64,000 nt of DNA from Sphingomonas guangdongensis (GTDB taxonomy: Bacteria; Pseudomonadota; Alphaproteobacteria; Sphingomonadales; Sphingomonadaceae). Below are positions 1 to 8,058 of this stretch, piece after piece (the first letter of the stretch is position 1; every line of letters starts with the position of its first letter). Made by a program: the position numbers and the translations under genes. The notes under the pieces were generated by a model. The model worked only from the letters and a program-made list of their open reading frames with translations. It was not told where the DNA came from and searched no databases. Location: positions 124,001 through 188,000 of the forward strand of contig NZ_OBMI01000001.1 of the NCBI RefSeq assembly GCF_900199185.1, given 5' to 3'.

Positions 1-2
1 CC

Positions 3-812
3 AAATACCGTACCGAGCGGCTGAGGATCACCGCGCGCGACGGCGTGGAGGTGCCCTGCTCGATCGTCTACCCCGTCGGCTACCCGACCGACGGCTCGGG
101 CAAGCTCTACCTCTACGCCTATGGCGCATACGGCCATGCCATTCCGCCGGGCTTTTCCACCAGCCGCATGTCTTTCCTCGACCGCGGCATGGCGTTCGCG
201 ATCGCGCACATCCGCGGTGGCGACGACCTGGGCCAGCAATGGTACCACGACGGCAAGCTCGCCAAGCGCACCAACACCTTCAACGACTTTGTCGATGTGG
301 CGAAGGGACTGATCGAGCGCGGCTTCACCCACGCGGGCGGCATCGCGATCGCGGGCGGCTCGGCGGGTGGCGAGCTGATGGGCGCGGTGGTCAACTCGGA
401 CCCGCACCTGTGGGGCGCGGTAATCGCCGACGTGCCGTTCGTCGACGTGCTCAACACCATGCTCGACGCCACTCTGCCGCTCACGCCGGGCGAGTGGCCG
501 GAGTGGGGCAATCCGATCGAGGACAAGGCGGCGTTCGAGCTGATCCGCGGCTACTCGCCCTACGACAACGTCAGGTCACAGGATTACCCGCCGCTGTTCA
601 TCTCGGGCGGGCTCAACGATCCGCGCGTGACCTATTGGGAGCCCGCCAAGTGGGCGGCCAAGCTGCGCGCGACCAAGACCGACGATAACCTGCTGCTGCT
701 CAAGACCAACATGGGCGCCGGCCACGGCGGCAAGTCCGGGCGTTGGGAGAGCCTGAAGGAAGCGGCGGAAGAGATGGCGTTCGTGCTGTGGCAACTGGGG
801 GTCGCGAAATGA
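3..812 (+). CDS. Oligopeptidase B / protease II (S9 family), 3' part
   Basis: C-terminal 269 residues of a prolyl-oligopeptidase-family serine peptidase that cleaves short peptides, usually after basic residues. The reading frame is open at the left edge, so the N-terminal propeller lies outside the window. The visible part holds the whole alpha/beta-hydrolase catalytic core: the nucleophile elbow GGSAGGELMG, the acid region ISGGLNDPRV, and the histidine motif MGAGHGGKSGR, which closely matches the DAGHGGKSGR block known from protease II. It ends in ATGA, overlapping the next start by 4 nt, so the next gene is probably translationally coupled. No signal peptide can be judged because the start is missing. 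The family is clear; the choice between OpdB and other S9A members rests on the C-terminal motifs only. Confidence 0.9.
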   Translation, partial: KYRTERLRITARDGVEVPCSIVYPVGYPTDGSGKLYLYAYGAYGHAIPPGFSTSRMSFLDRGMAFAIAHIRGGDDLGQQWYHDGKLAKRTNTFNDFVDVAKGLIERGFTHAGGIAIAGGSAGGELMGAVVNSDPHLWGAVIADVPFVDVLNTMLDATLPLTPGEWPEWGNPIEDKAAFELIRGYSPYDNVRSQDYPPLFISGGLNDPRVTYWEPAKWAAKLRATKTDDNLLLLKTNMGAGHGGKSGRWESLKEAAEEMAFVLWQLGVAK

Positions 813-1252
813 TCCTGCTCGCGTTGGCGATCCAGGCGGCGGCGCCCGCGCCCGACACGGCGGCACTGGCGCAGCGCGTTGCCGAGAGCAGCACGCTTGC
901 GCAGTTACTGCCGCTGATCGCCGGCAAGGAAGTCGGCGACTTGGCGAAGGAGCATCCGACCCTCACCGCCGCCGAGCAGGAGACGCTGCGCGCTACCGGC
1001 AGCGAGGTAATGGCGGCGGCGCGCACGCGCCTGATCGCGGCGCTCGCCCCGAGCTACGCCGCCGCACTCACCCCGGATCAGATGCGCGCGATCATCGCGT
1101 GGGAGGACAGCGCCGCCGCCCGCGCGCGCCGCGCCGCCGACGTGCCGGCGTTGGTGGGTGCCGCCAAGGTGCTGGACGGCTACGACTACAAGGGTGAGGT
1201 CATGAAGGCGTTCTGCGCGAAGACGGGCAAGGGCTGCACTCGAGCCAGATAA
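809..1252 (+). CDS. Small exported protein, DUF2059-like
   Basis: 147-residue protein starting at the ATG of an ATGA overlap with the peptidase gene. It begins with a short hydrophobic segment (MILLALAIQAAAPAP) that reads as a signal peptide, followed by an all-helical body rich in Ala and Leu. The stretch around residues 75-105 (LAPSYAAALTPDQMRAII) resembles the DUF2059 pattern, in which a C-terminal helical unit follows 'F/Y...lt..E...i..w'. Two Cys lie close to the C-terminus (FCAKTGKGC) and could form a disulfide in the periplasm. The function is unknown. Coupling to a peptidase suggests only a shared transcript. Upstream in-frame starts exist inside the peptidase gene but would bury the signal peptide. 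Confidence 0.7.
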   Translation: MILLALAIQAAAPAPDTAALAQRVAESSTLAQLLPLIAGKEVGDLAKEHPTLTAAEQETLRATGSEVMAAARTRLIAALAPSYAAALTPDQMRAIIAWEDSAAARARRAADVPALVGAAKVLDGYDYKGEVMKAFCAKTGKGCTRAR

Positions 1253-1292
1253 GTGCCGCCTGCATGCGCCACGTCACTATTGAGAGAAGGAC

Positions 1293-1733
1293 ATGCCGAT
1301 GCGGTATTGTTACATGCTGGGCGCCGCGACGCTTCTGCTCGGCGTTCCGGCGGCGTCGCAGATGACGCAGTCGCAGCAACTCGATGCTGCCCGGAGCATA
1401 TCCCGGCTGCTCGGCCTGTCGCCGGCCGGGACCGAGCTGTGGGCCCGCCAATCGTTGAAGCGAGCTCGCAACGACGAGCTCGACAAGATCTCCGCCGTGG
1501 AGTTGGAGATCGGGCGGGAACTGGCCCGGTCGACCCCCGACCGCGCGCGGCTCGATACGCTGGTTGAGCGCTTTGTTGTGGAAAATGCCGCGATTGAGCG
1601 TCGGCGCAAGCTGCAGGAGCTCGCGGACGCGTTCGAGCACACTCCAGCTGATCGGCAGCAGATCGGCCGGTTCATCGCTGACGCGGTTCGGGACGCGAAC
1701 AATCGCGGCGCGGTGCTGCAACCGCTCCCGTGA
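1293..1733 (+). CDS. Hypothetical exported helical protein
   Basis: 146 residues. The ATG at 1293 follows a gagaagga ribosome-binding site by a few bases, which fixes the start. The N-terminus MPMRYCYMLGAATLLLGVPAAS is a classical signal peptide with an Ala-X-Ser-type cleavage site near residue 22. The mature part is charged, Arg-rich and predicted helical (repeated R-x-x-L/E spacing, e.g. LDTLVERFVVENAAIERRRK), without Cys in the mature chain. The layout recalls periplasmic metal-resistance or CpxP-like helical hairpins, but no LTxxQ motif is present, so no function is assigned. It lies 40 nt after the DUF2059-like gene on the same strand and may share its transcript. Confidence 0.6.
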   Translation: MPMRYCYMLGAATLLLGVPAASQMTQSQQLDAARSISRLLGLSPAGTELWARQSLKRARNDELDKISAVELEIGRELARSTPDRARLDTLVERFVVENAAIERRRKLQELADAFEHTPADRQQIGRFIADAVRDANNRGAVLQPLP

Positions 1734-1734
1734 C

Positions 1735-2190
1735 CTAGGCAGAGCGAAACGTGGACGCCGCGCACCGGTCCAGCGTAATCGCAAAGGTCAGCCCGGCGAT
1801 CGCGCCCGCCAGCAGATAGAGCGCCGTCAAGGTCGGCTCGAACCGCACGCCGGTCAGCGCGATGCCGAAGCCACGTGACAGGCCCGCCGGGATCACCGTC
1901 ACGGTCGCCGCCACGGCGGTGATGCCAATGGCGGCGCTCACGACATGTCGCATGCGGCGTACCGGCTGTCCCCACCTGACGAGGATCAGGAATCCGCCGA
2001 GCAACAGCGCGCCCATCATCAGCTTGACGGCCGGACCGACATCGTCGGCGACCTGCCAGACGCGCGCCAGCAAGTTCCCGTTCGACAGAGCCGCCGGCGC
2101 AAAGCCCAGCAGGGCGATGAGTGCGCTAGGCAGGAAGATCGCGGTCACCCATGCCGCGATCCAGGCGGGCAAAAAGCAGCGCAGCGACAT
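1735..2190 (-). CDS. Hypothetical four-TM membrane protein, GntR-linked
   Basis: 151 residues, very hydrophobic, with four likely membrane segments (about residues 8-30, 55-72, 84-105 and 122-140) and short polar loops. It begins at an ATG 50 nt downstream of the stop of the GntR regulator on the same strand, so the two form a likely two-gene operon. YtrA-type GntR regulators are commonly followed by membrane or ABC-transporter genes that they control, so this protein is probably under that regulator (inference). No catalytic or transport motif could be recognised. It ends convergently with the exported protein at 1733, leaving one base between the two genes. Confidence 0.6.
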   Translation of the reverse strand: MSLRCFLPAWIAAWVTAIFLPSALIALLGFAPAALSNGNLLARVWQVADDVGPAVKLMMGALLLGGFLILVRWGQPVRRMRHVVSAAIGITAVAATVTVIPAGLSRGFGIALTGVRFEPTLTALYLLAGAIAGLTFAITLDRCAASTFRSA

Positions 2191-2239
2191 AGTGATAATA
2201 GCCCTCCAGACCGAAGCGGAAGCACGCGATCGACAATCG

Positions 2240-2596
2240 TCAGGCCGTTTCGCGCTCCAGCAGTTCGCCGGCGTCGAGCCCGAGCAGCGCGATATGCTCC
2301 TTCACGCGCGGCCAGGTGCCCGTCAGGAAGCGCTCACGCTCGGAGGCCCGCAGCGCCTCCACGGCGCCTGGCAGCACGAACATGCCCACACCGCGACGGA
2401 CCTCGACATAGCCGTCGTCCTGGAAGCTCTGGTATGCCTTGGCGACGGTCAGCGGGTTGGCGCCCTGCTCGGCCGCATAGGCGCGGACGGAGGGCAGTTG
2501 ATCGCCCGCGCGGTACTCGCCGCGGAGGATGGCCGCGGCGATCCCGGCGCGGAGCTTCAGATACACCGGGCTGTCGTCGTGATCATAGGCTGCCAT
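2240..2596 (-). CDS. GntR-family regulator, YtrA subfamily
   Basis: 118-residue transcription factor with an N-terminal winged helix-turn-helix: SPVYLKLRAGIAAAILRGEY, then the GDQLPSVRAYA block and NPLTVAKAYQSFQDDGYVEV, the standard GntR signature. The C-terminal tail after about residue 75 is only some 40 residues long, which is diagnostic of the small YtrA subfamily rather than FadR or HutC types. It probably binds DNA as a dimer and autoregulates its operon with the downstream membrane protein. A near-consensus sigma-70 promoter ends 6 nt before the ATG, so the mRNA may be leaderless. The effector is unknown. Confidence 0.88.
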   Translation of the reverse strand: MAAYDHDDSPVYLKLRAGIAAAILRGEYRAGDQLPSVRAYAAEQGANPLTVAKAYQSFQDDGYVEVRRGVGMFVLPGAVEALRASERERFLTGTWPRVKEHIALLGLDAGELLERETA

Positions 2597-2602
2597 GCTG
2601 CC

Positions 2603-2630
2603 ATAATACAGTGTTTCGCCGCCGCGTCAA
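2603..2630 (-). promoter_or_regulatory. Sigma-70-like promoter of the GntR gene
   Basis: On the minus strand TTGACG (2630-2625) and TATTAT (2608-2603) are separated by 16 bp; each box matches the consensus at five of six positions. Only 6 nt separate the -10 box from the ATG, so transcription should start at or next to the start codon, giving a leaderless or near-leaderless mRNA. The -35 box overlaps the stop codon of the upstream nitroreductase gene. This is a sequence-only prediction. Confidence 0.5.
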
Positions 2631-3205
2631 ACCTGCCAGCGGCTGACGACCTGAGCGAGGTCGGGCCGGGGCCGCTCCTCGAGCGGTCTTCCAGGTGAGC
2701 CGATGAAGACAAATCCGGCGATCTTTTCCGCCGCCGTGCCAAACGCATCGCGGACCCGCTCGTCGTAGCTGGCCCAGCCAGTGAGCCACCCGCCGACATA
2801 GCCGTGCGCGGTCGCGGCGTTCAGCAGTTGCAGGCAGGCGGCGCCGGCCGATAGTTCCTGCTCCCAGAGCGGGATCTTGCTCGGCACCTGCGGGCTGGAG
2901 AGCACGACCACGAGGGTCGGCGCCTGGTGCGCGAACTGGACCACCGTCTCCAGCTCGGGGTCGGACACGTCCGGCTTGCTCGTCCGGTAGGCCGCGGTGA
3001 GAATGTCCGCCAAGGCCCCACGCTGGTCAGCACCGACGATCACGAAACGCCATGGCGCGAGCTTGCCATGGTCGGGCACCCGCGCGGCGATCGCAAGCAT
3101 CGCGTGAAGCTCAGGATCGCTCGGACCCGGCGCCACCATGTCGCGCGGCTTGCCCGAGCGGCGGGTGGCGAGCAGCGAGAGCGCTGAGGATGTGTCATTG
3201 AACAT
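2627..3205 (-). CDS. Nitroreductase family protein, YdjA-like
   Basis: 192-residue FMN-dependent nitroreductase-fold protein. The N-terminal ATRRSGKPRDM corresponds to the RRS motif that contacts the FMN phosphate. It is followed by ARVPDHGKLAPWRFVIV, typical of the compact YdjA branch (RAPDH...PW.F). The C-terminal half contains the GAACLQLLNAATAHGYVGGW helix and GFVFIGSP strand shared by the family. The ATG at 3205 was chosen because it puts the RRS motif near residue 15; longer in-frame readings run antisense into the transporter gene. It is a soluble oxidoreductase whose physiological substrate is not predictable. It lies upstream of the GntR gene, but that gene has its own promoter. Confidence 0.85.
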   Translation of the reverse strand: MFNDTSSALSLLATRRSGKPRDMVAPGPSDPELHAMLAIAARVPDHGKLAPWRFVIVGADQRGALADILTAAYRTSKPDVSDPELETVVQFAHQAPTLVVVLSSPQVPSKIPLWEQELSAGAACLQLLNAATAHGYVGGWLTGWASYDERVRDAFGTAAEKIAGFVFIGSPGRPLEERPRPDLAQVVSRWQV

Positions 3206-3325
3206 GGGTGACGCGTCTAGCCGCGCTCCACCCGCCGCGCCACGCTTTACAGCCCGCCCCTGTCCGCTACGTTCGACCGATTGAGCGCCCGCCGCAGACG
3301 GGCGACCACAGTTCAGGGAGTATCC

Positions 3326-5122
3326 ATGGTCGACAGCCCAGCCGAGGCCAACCCGATCGAAGGCGACATCAGCCACGTCAACCCGGCCGACGAGCGGACC
3401 TGGTTCGGCCACCCGCGCCAGCTCGCGCGGTTGTTCTCGACCGAGATGTGGGAGCGGTTCGGCTACTACGGCATGCGCGCGCTGCTCATGCTGTACCTCA
3501 CCCAGCATTTCCTGTTCGGCGATCGCGCCGCGGCGGGGCTGTACGGCGGGTACACGGCGCTGGTGTACCTCACCCCGCTGATTGGCGGCTACCTGGCCGA
3601 CCAGTATCTCGGCTCCAAGCGCGCGGTGAAGTTCGGCGCGGTGCTGATGGCCGCCGGTTACTTCACCCTGTGCTTCGGCGGTCAGACCGCGACGCCGTAC
3701 GCGACGATCGACGGCCAGCGCTACGAAGTCGCGATCGAGCGTGACGCGGCAAGCGGCGCGGAGACGCGCTACGTGGTCGACGGCACCAGCCGTCTTGCGA
3801 TCAAGGGCAATGACGATGGGTCGGTGTCGCTGCTGGGCGCGGATGGTGCGGTCGAGCGGTCGATCGCCAAGGGCGGCTTCGCCTCCGATGGGCAGCGCAG
3901 CCCGTTCTACGTCACCGTCATGCTGATCGCGCTGTCGATGGTCAGCGTCGGCAACGGCTTCTTCAAGCCCAACATATCGACCATGGTGGGGGAGCTGTAC
4001 GCGACCGGCGACCGGCGGCGCGACAGCGGCTTCACGATCTTCTACATGGGCATCAACCTCGGCTCGCTGCTCAGCCAGTTCTTCTGTCCGCTGCTCGCGG
4101 TTGCGGTCGGCTGGTGGGCGGGCTTCGGGCTCGCGGCGCTCGGCATGCTGTTCTCCTGGACGCTGATCCAGTTCGATGGCGGGCGCCTGTCCGGGTACGG
4201 CGAGCCGCCGGTCCGCACCGGCGGCGACCGCGCGCTCGGCATCTATGCCGCCGCGACGATCGGCATTCCGCTGTTCTACCTGCTGTTCGTCAACCTGATG
4301 AACGCGAGCGAAGCCGCGGCGGGATCGGGCATCATCGGCTATGTCGCCGCGCTGCCGCTCATGGGTAAGCTGCTTTTTGGCACCTTCCTGCTCTCCGTGC
4401 CCGGGATCCTGATCTGGTCGTTCGTCGCGGGCGACCGCCGCGAGTTCCAGATGATGGTCGCCGCCATGGTGCTGATCGTATTCAACACCGTGTTCTGGAC
4501 GCTGTTCGAGCAGGCGGGATCGAGCCTTACGCTGTTCGCCGACCGCAACACGGACCTGAATATCCTCGGCTACCAGATGCCGGCCGCGCAGACCCAGGTG
4601 TTTAACGCCCTGTTCATCGTGATCTTCGCGCCGATCATGGCGATCCTGTGGACCAAGCTCGCCGAGCGCGGGCGCGAGCCGACGATTCCGGTCAAGTTCG
4701 GCATCGCGCTGATCGGGGTCGGGCTGGGCTTCCTGTTCCTCGTCTGGGGTGGGCAATTCGCGGGACCGGACTTCAAGGTCGCGATCTGGTGGCTTGCCGG
4801 GCTCTACCTGATCCACAGCTTGGCGGAGTTGTGCATCTCGCCCGTTGGCCTGTCGATGATCACCAAGCTCTCCATCGCGCGCATCGTCGGGCTGATGATG
4901 GGCCTTTGGTTCCTGTCGATCTCGGTTGCGCAGTACGTGGCGGGTGTCGTCGCGCAGGTCGCGAGCGTGGAGACGGTCGGCGGGCAGGTCACCAACCTGA
5001 AGGTCAGCCTGGATACCTACAACGGCGTGTTCTGGACGATCGGCCTGATCGCGGCCGGCATCGGCGTGGTGCTCATCCTGATCTCGCCGCTCCTCAAGAA
5101 GTGGATGCACGGAGTCCAATGA
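3326..5122 (+). CDS. Proton-dependent oligopeptide transporter (POT/PTR2)
   Basis: 598-residue inner-membrane major-facilitator protein of the POT family, which imports di- and tripeptides with protons. The proton-coupling motif ExxER is visible at residues 40-44 (STEMWERFGYYGMRA) and the family signature FYMGINLGSL follows later. The ATG at 3326 has the ribosome-binding site cagggag 5 nt upstream; an upstream TTG at 3281 is less likely. Compared with the classical 14-TM bacterial POTs it carries an unusual hydrophilic insert at about residues 119-191 between the third and fourth membrane segments. The gene ends in ATGA, overlapping the downstream outer-membrane protein gene, which suggests that the two act together in peptide uptake (inference). 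Confidence 0.92.
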   Translation: MVDSPAEANPIEGDISHVNPADERTWFGHPRQLARLFSTEMWERFGYYGMRALLMLYLTQHFLFGDRAAAGLYGGYTALVYLTPLIGGYLADQYLGSKRAVKFGAVLMAAGYFTLCFGGQTATPYATIDGQRYEVAIERDAASGAETRYVVDGTSRLAIKGNDDGSVSLLGADGAVERSIAKGGFASDGQRSPFYVTVMLIALSMVSVGNGFFKPNISTMVGELYATGDRRRDSGFTIFYMGINLGSLLSQFFCPLLAVAVGWWAGFGLAALGMLFSWTLIQFDGGRLSGYGEPPVRTGGDRALGIYAAATIGIPLFYLLFVNLMNASEAAAGSGIIGYVAALPLMGKLLFGTFLLSVPGILIWSFVAGDRREFQMMVAAMVLIVFNTVFWTLFEQAGSSLTLFADRNTDLNILGYQMPAAQTQVFNALFIVIFAPIMAILWTKLAERGREPTIPVKFGIALIGVGLGFLFLVWGGQFAGPDFKVAIWWLAGLYLIHSLAELCISPVGLSMITKLSIARIVGLMMGLWFLSISVAQYVAGVVAQVASVETVGGQVTNLKVSLDTYNGVFWTIGLIAAGIGVVLILISPLLKKWMHGVQ

Positions 5123-5889
5123 TACGCACCGTCCTCCTCGCCGCTGCCTTCTGCGCGCCCGCGATCGCCCACGCGCAGGAAGAGGCGCCGCGGCGCACGC
5201 GGGTGACGATCGGACCGCAGGTCCAGCCGCGGTTTCCGGGCGCGGACAGCTACAGCGTGCGGCCCTACTTCGATCTCGCCCGCACGCGCGGCGACGATCC
5301 GTACCGTTTCGAGGCGCCGGACGAGAGCACCAGCATCGCGCTGATCAGTACGGACACGCTGACGATCGGTCCCGCGCTCGGGTTCGAGGGACGGCGGCGC
5401 TCGCGCGATGCCGGCGGGCTCGACCGGGTCGGCTTCACCGTCGAACTCGGCGGATTTGCGCGCTGGACGGTGGCCGAGCAGTTCCGCCTGAGCGTGGAGG
5501 CGCGCCACGGCGTCAATGGGCACGGCGCGACGATCGGGATGGTCGGTGCCGACTACATCGCGCGCGACGGCAATCGCTGGCTGTTCTCGGTCGGCCCGCG
5601 CCTGACCGTCGGCAGCGGCAAGTACCACCGCACCTACTTCGGCGTGAACGCGCGCGAGGCGGCGGCGACCGGCGTGCCCGCCTACCGCCCGGACGGCGCG
5701 TTCCTGATGGCGGGGGCGACGGGAAGCGCCAGCCGGCAGCTGTCGGCGCGGTGGGGCGTGTTCGGCTTCGCCAAGTACGACCGACTGCTCGGCGACGCCG
5801 CGGACTCGCCGGTCGTGGATCGGTTTGGCAGCCGCAGCCAATGGTCGGGCGGCGTCGGGCTGAGCTACACCTTCGGACGAGGGTTGTAG
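5119..5889 (+). CDS. MipA/OmpV family outer-membrane protein
   Basis: 256 residues. It starts in the ATGA overlap with the POT transporter gene, so the two are translationally coupled. A signal peptide (MIRTVLLAAAFCAPAIAHAQ) is followed by alternating strands with aromatic girdles, and the chain ends in LSYTFGRGL, compatible with a barrel closing strand. The order of motifs (VTIGPQVQPRFPG, PALGFEG, the GKYHRTYFGV block, RWGVFGFAKYDRLLGDAADSP) is that of MipA/OmpV proteins, whose members include scaffolding or channel-like barrels. A role as the outer-membrane partner of the peptide transporter is inferred from the coupling only. Confidence 0.85.
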   Translation: MIRTVLLAAAFCAPAIAHAQEEAPRRTRVTIGPQVQPRFPGADSYSVRPYFDLARTRGDDPYRFEAPDESTSIALISTDTLTIGPALGFEGRRRSRDAGGLDRVGFTVELGGFARWTVAEQFRLSVEARHGVNGHGATIGMVGADYIARDGNRWLFSVGPRLTVGSGKYHRTYFGVNAREAAATGVPAYRPDGAFLMAGATGSASRQLSARWGVFGFAKYDRLLGDAADSPVVDRFGSRSQWSGGVGLSYTFGRGL

Positions 5890-5896
5890 AAAGGCC

Positions 5897-5977
5897 GTCA
5901 CCCCAGCGAACGCTGGGGTCTCTCGCCGCAAGCTCCGTCCTTTCGGACAGCGATCTCAGCTTTCGCTGGAATAACGG
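5897..5977. repeat. Dispersed hairpin repeat, gtcacccc family, composite copy
   Basis: Directly after the MipA-like gene, accccagcg (5900-5908) and cgctggggt (5911-5919) form a 9-bp perfect stem with a 2-nt loop. A second, weaker half (cagctttcgctgg, 5957-5969) repeats the same core. Similar hairpins occur at 14452, 21790, 23601, 30858, 62819 and 63903. Here it sits between convergent genes and could also work as a bidirectional terminator, although there is no T-run. Confidence 0.75.
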
Positions 5978-5986
5978 TTCCGCGAC

Positions 5987-7918
5987 TTACCCTACCCGGT
6001 TCGCCACCAGATCGTCGACCACCGCGGGATCGGCGAGCGTCGAGGTGTCGCCCAGGCTCGAAACGTCTCCCTCGGCGATCTTGCGGAGGATGCGGCGCAT
6101 GATCTTGCCCGATCGGGTCTTGGGCAGGCCTGGCGCGAACTGGAGCGCGTCGGGGGCCGCGATCGCCCCGATTTCGCGCCGGACCCACTGCACCAGCTCG
6201 GAACGGAGCGCATCATCAGCCGCCACGCCGGCGTTCAGCGTGACATAGGCGTAGATGCCCTGCCCCTTCACCACGTGCGGCATGCCGACCACCGCTGCCT
6301 CGGCGACCTTGGGGTGGAGCACCAGCGCGGACTCGACCTCCGCCGTGCCCATCCGGTGCCCGGACACGTTGATCACGTCGTCGACCCGGCCGGTGATCCA
6401 GTAATAGCCGTCCGCGTCACGGCGGCAGCCGTCCCCGGTAAAGTAGCTGCCCCGATAGGTCGTGAAATAGGTCTGGAAGAAGCGATCTTGGTCGCCCCAG
6501 ACCGTCCGCATCTGCCCGGGCCAGGACCGGGTGATGAGGAGGTTCCCCTCCGCCGCGCCTTCCAGCACCGTTCCCTTCTCATCGACCAGCGCCGGGGCGA
6601 CACCGGGCAGCGGCAGCGTGGCCGAGCCCGGCTTGAGCGCGGTCGCACCCGGCATCGGCGCGATCATCGCGCCGCCCGTCTCCGTCTGCCACCAGGTATC
6701 GATGATCGGGCAGCGCCCCGCCCCGACCACGTCATGGTACCAGCGCCACGCCTCCGGGTTGATCGGCTCGCCGACGGTACCCAGCAGCTTCAGGCTCGAC
6801 CGGTCGGTTGCGGTGACGAACGCGTCGCCCTCCTTCATCAGCGCGCGCAAGGCGGTCGGCGCGGTGAAGAGCGTCGTCACCTGGTGGCGATCGACCACCT
6901 GCCAGATGCGGCTCGCGTCGGGCCAGGTCGGCAGCCCTTCGAACATCAGGGTCGTGGCCCCGTTCGCGAGCGGCCCGTAGAGGATGTAGCTGTGCCCGGT
7001 CACCCAGCCGATGTCGGCCGCGCACCACCAGACCTCGCCGGGCCGGTAGTCGAAGCACCACTCGTGCGTCAGGCTCGCCCACAGCAGATAGCCGCCGCTG
7101 GTGTGGAGCACGCCCTTCGGCTTGCCGGTCGACCCGGAGGTGTAGAGGATAAAGAGCGGGTCCTCAGCCGCCATCGGCTCGGCCGGGCAGTCGGCTGACA
7201 CGTCGGCGGCGAGCTCGTGGTACCAGCGGTCGCGCTCCGCCATCGGCACCTCGGCGCCGGTTGCCCGCACCACGATCACGCGGGTGAGGCCCGGCACACG
7301 TTCGGCGGCGGCATCGACGTTGGCCTTGAGCGGGATCCGCTTGCCGCCGCGTCGCCCCTCGTCGGCGGTAACGACTAGCCGGCTGTCGCAATCGGTGATC
7401 CGCCCGGCGAGCGCGTCGGGGGAGAAGCCGCCGAACACCACCGAGTGGATCGCGCCGATCCGCGCGCAGGCGAGCACCGCGAACGCCGCCTCCGGGATCA
7501 TCGGCAGGTAGATCGTGACGCGGTCGCCCTTCCCCACCCCTTCCGCCTTCAGCACGTTGGCGAAGCGGTTGACCTCCTGGTGCAACGCGCGGAAAGTGTA
7601 GCGACGCGCTTCCTCGGCGGGATCATCGGGCTCCCAGATCAGCGCAACCGCGTCGCCCCGGTCGCTCAAGTGCCGGTCGATGCAGTTGGCGGCGACGTTC
7701 AGTTGCCCGTCGGCGAACCAGCGGATGTCGAAGTCCGCCTCCTCGAACGAGCTCTCGTCCGCGACCGTCGGTGGCACGATCCAGTCGAGCCGCCGCGCCT
7801 GCTTCAGCCAGAAGCCGGTGGGGTCGGCCTCGGCCTGCGCGGAAAGCGCCGCCCGCCCGCCGACATCCACACGCGCGCCCTCTGCCCAGACGGCGGGAAC
7901 GGGGTAGGTGTCGGCCAT
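5987..7918 (-). CDS. acs: Acetyl-CoA synthetase (AMP-forming)
   Basis: 643 residues, the usual length for Acs. It activates acetate to acetyl-AMP and then acetyl-CoA in the cytoplasm. The adenylate-forming core motif [20 protein letters not shown] is followed by [16 protein letters not shown] and the acetate-pocket region [27 protein letters not shown] holds the catalytic lysine (about residue 605) that Pat/GNAT acetylases modify in this family. The ATG at 7918 has GGGAG upstream; longer in-frame starts give an N-terminus unlike other Acs proteins. It is monocistronic and divergent from the efflux operon. Confidence 0.97.
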   Translation of the reverse strand: MADTYPVPAVWAEGARVDVGGRAALSAQAEADPTGFWLKQARRLDWIVPPTVADESSFEEADFDIRWFADGQLNVAANCIDRHLSDRGDAVALIWEPDDPAEEARRYTFRALHQEVNRFANVLKAEGVGKGDRVTIYLPMIPEAAFAVLACARIGAIHSVVFGGFSPDALAGRITDCDSRLVVTADEGRRGGKRIPLKANVDAAAERVPGLTRVIVVRATGAEVPMAERDRWYHELAADVSADCPAEPMAAEDPLFILYTSGSTGKPKGVLHTSGGYLLWASLTHEWCFDYRPGEVWWCAADIGWVTGHSYILYGPLANGATTLMFEGLPTWPDASRIWQVVDRHQVTTLFTAPTALRALMKEGDAFVTATDRSSLKLLGTVGEPINPEAWRWYHDVVGAGRCPIIDTWWQTETGGAMIAPMPGATALKPGSATLPLPGVAPALVDEKGTVLEGAAEGNLLITRSWPGQMRTVWGDQDRFFQTYFTTYRGSYFTGDGCRRDADGYYWITGRVDDVINVSGHRMGTAEVESALVLHPKVAEAAVVGMPHVVKGQGIYAYVTLNAGVAADDALRSELVQWVRREIGAIAAPDALQFAPGLPKTRSGKIMRRILRKIAEGDVSSLGDTSTLADPAVVDDLVANRVG

Positions 7919-8058
7919 GCTGCTCTCCCACAACGGTGCGGGGGCTTTGGCGTAGCGGCGGGCGGCAAGGCAAGTCTGAACGATCGCCTCGCCACTGCGA
8001 CACACAGCGACACATTTCGGGTGGACGGGGGGCCATGTGCCCGGCACATCTACGCGCC

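Noticed and set aside
2627..5119. Very long minus-strand reading frame running through the nitroreductase gene and antisense to the POT transporter
   Set aside because: Only the last 192 residues (nitroreductase) have family motifs; the rest is rich in Asp, Arg and His as expected for antisense of a GC-rich gene.
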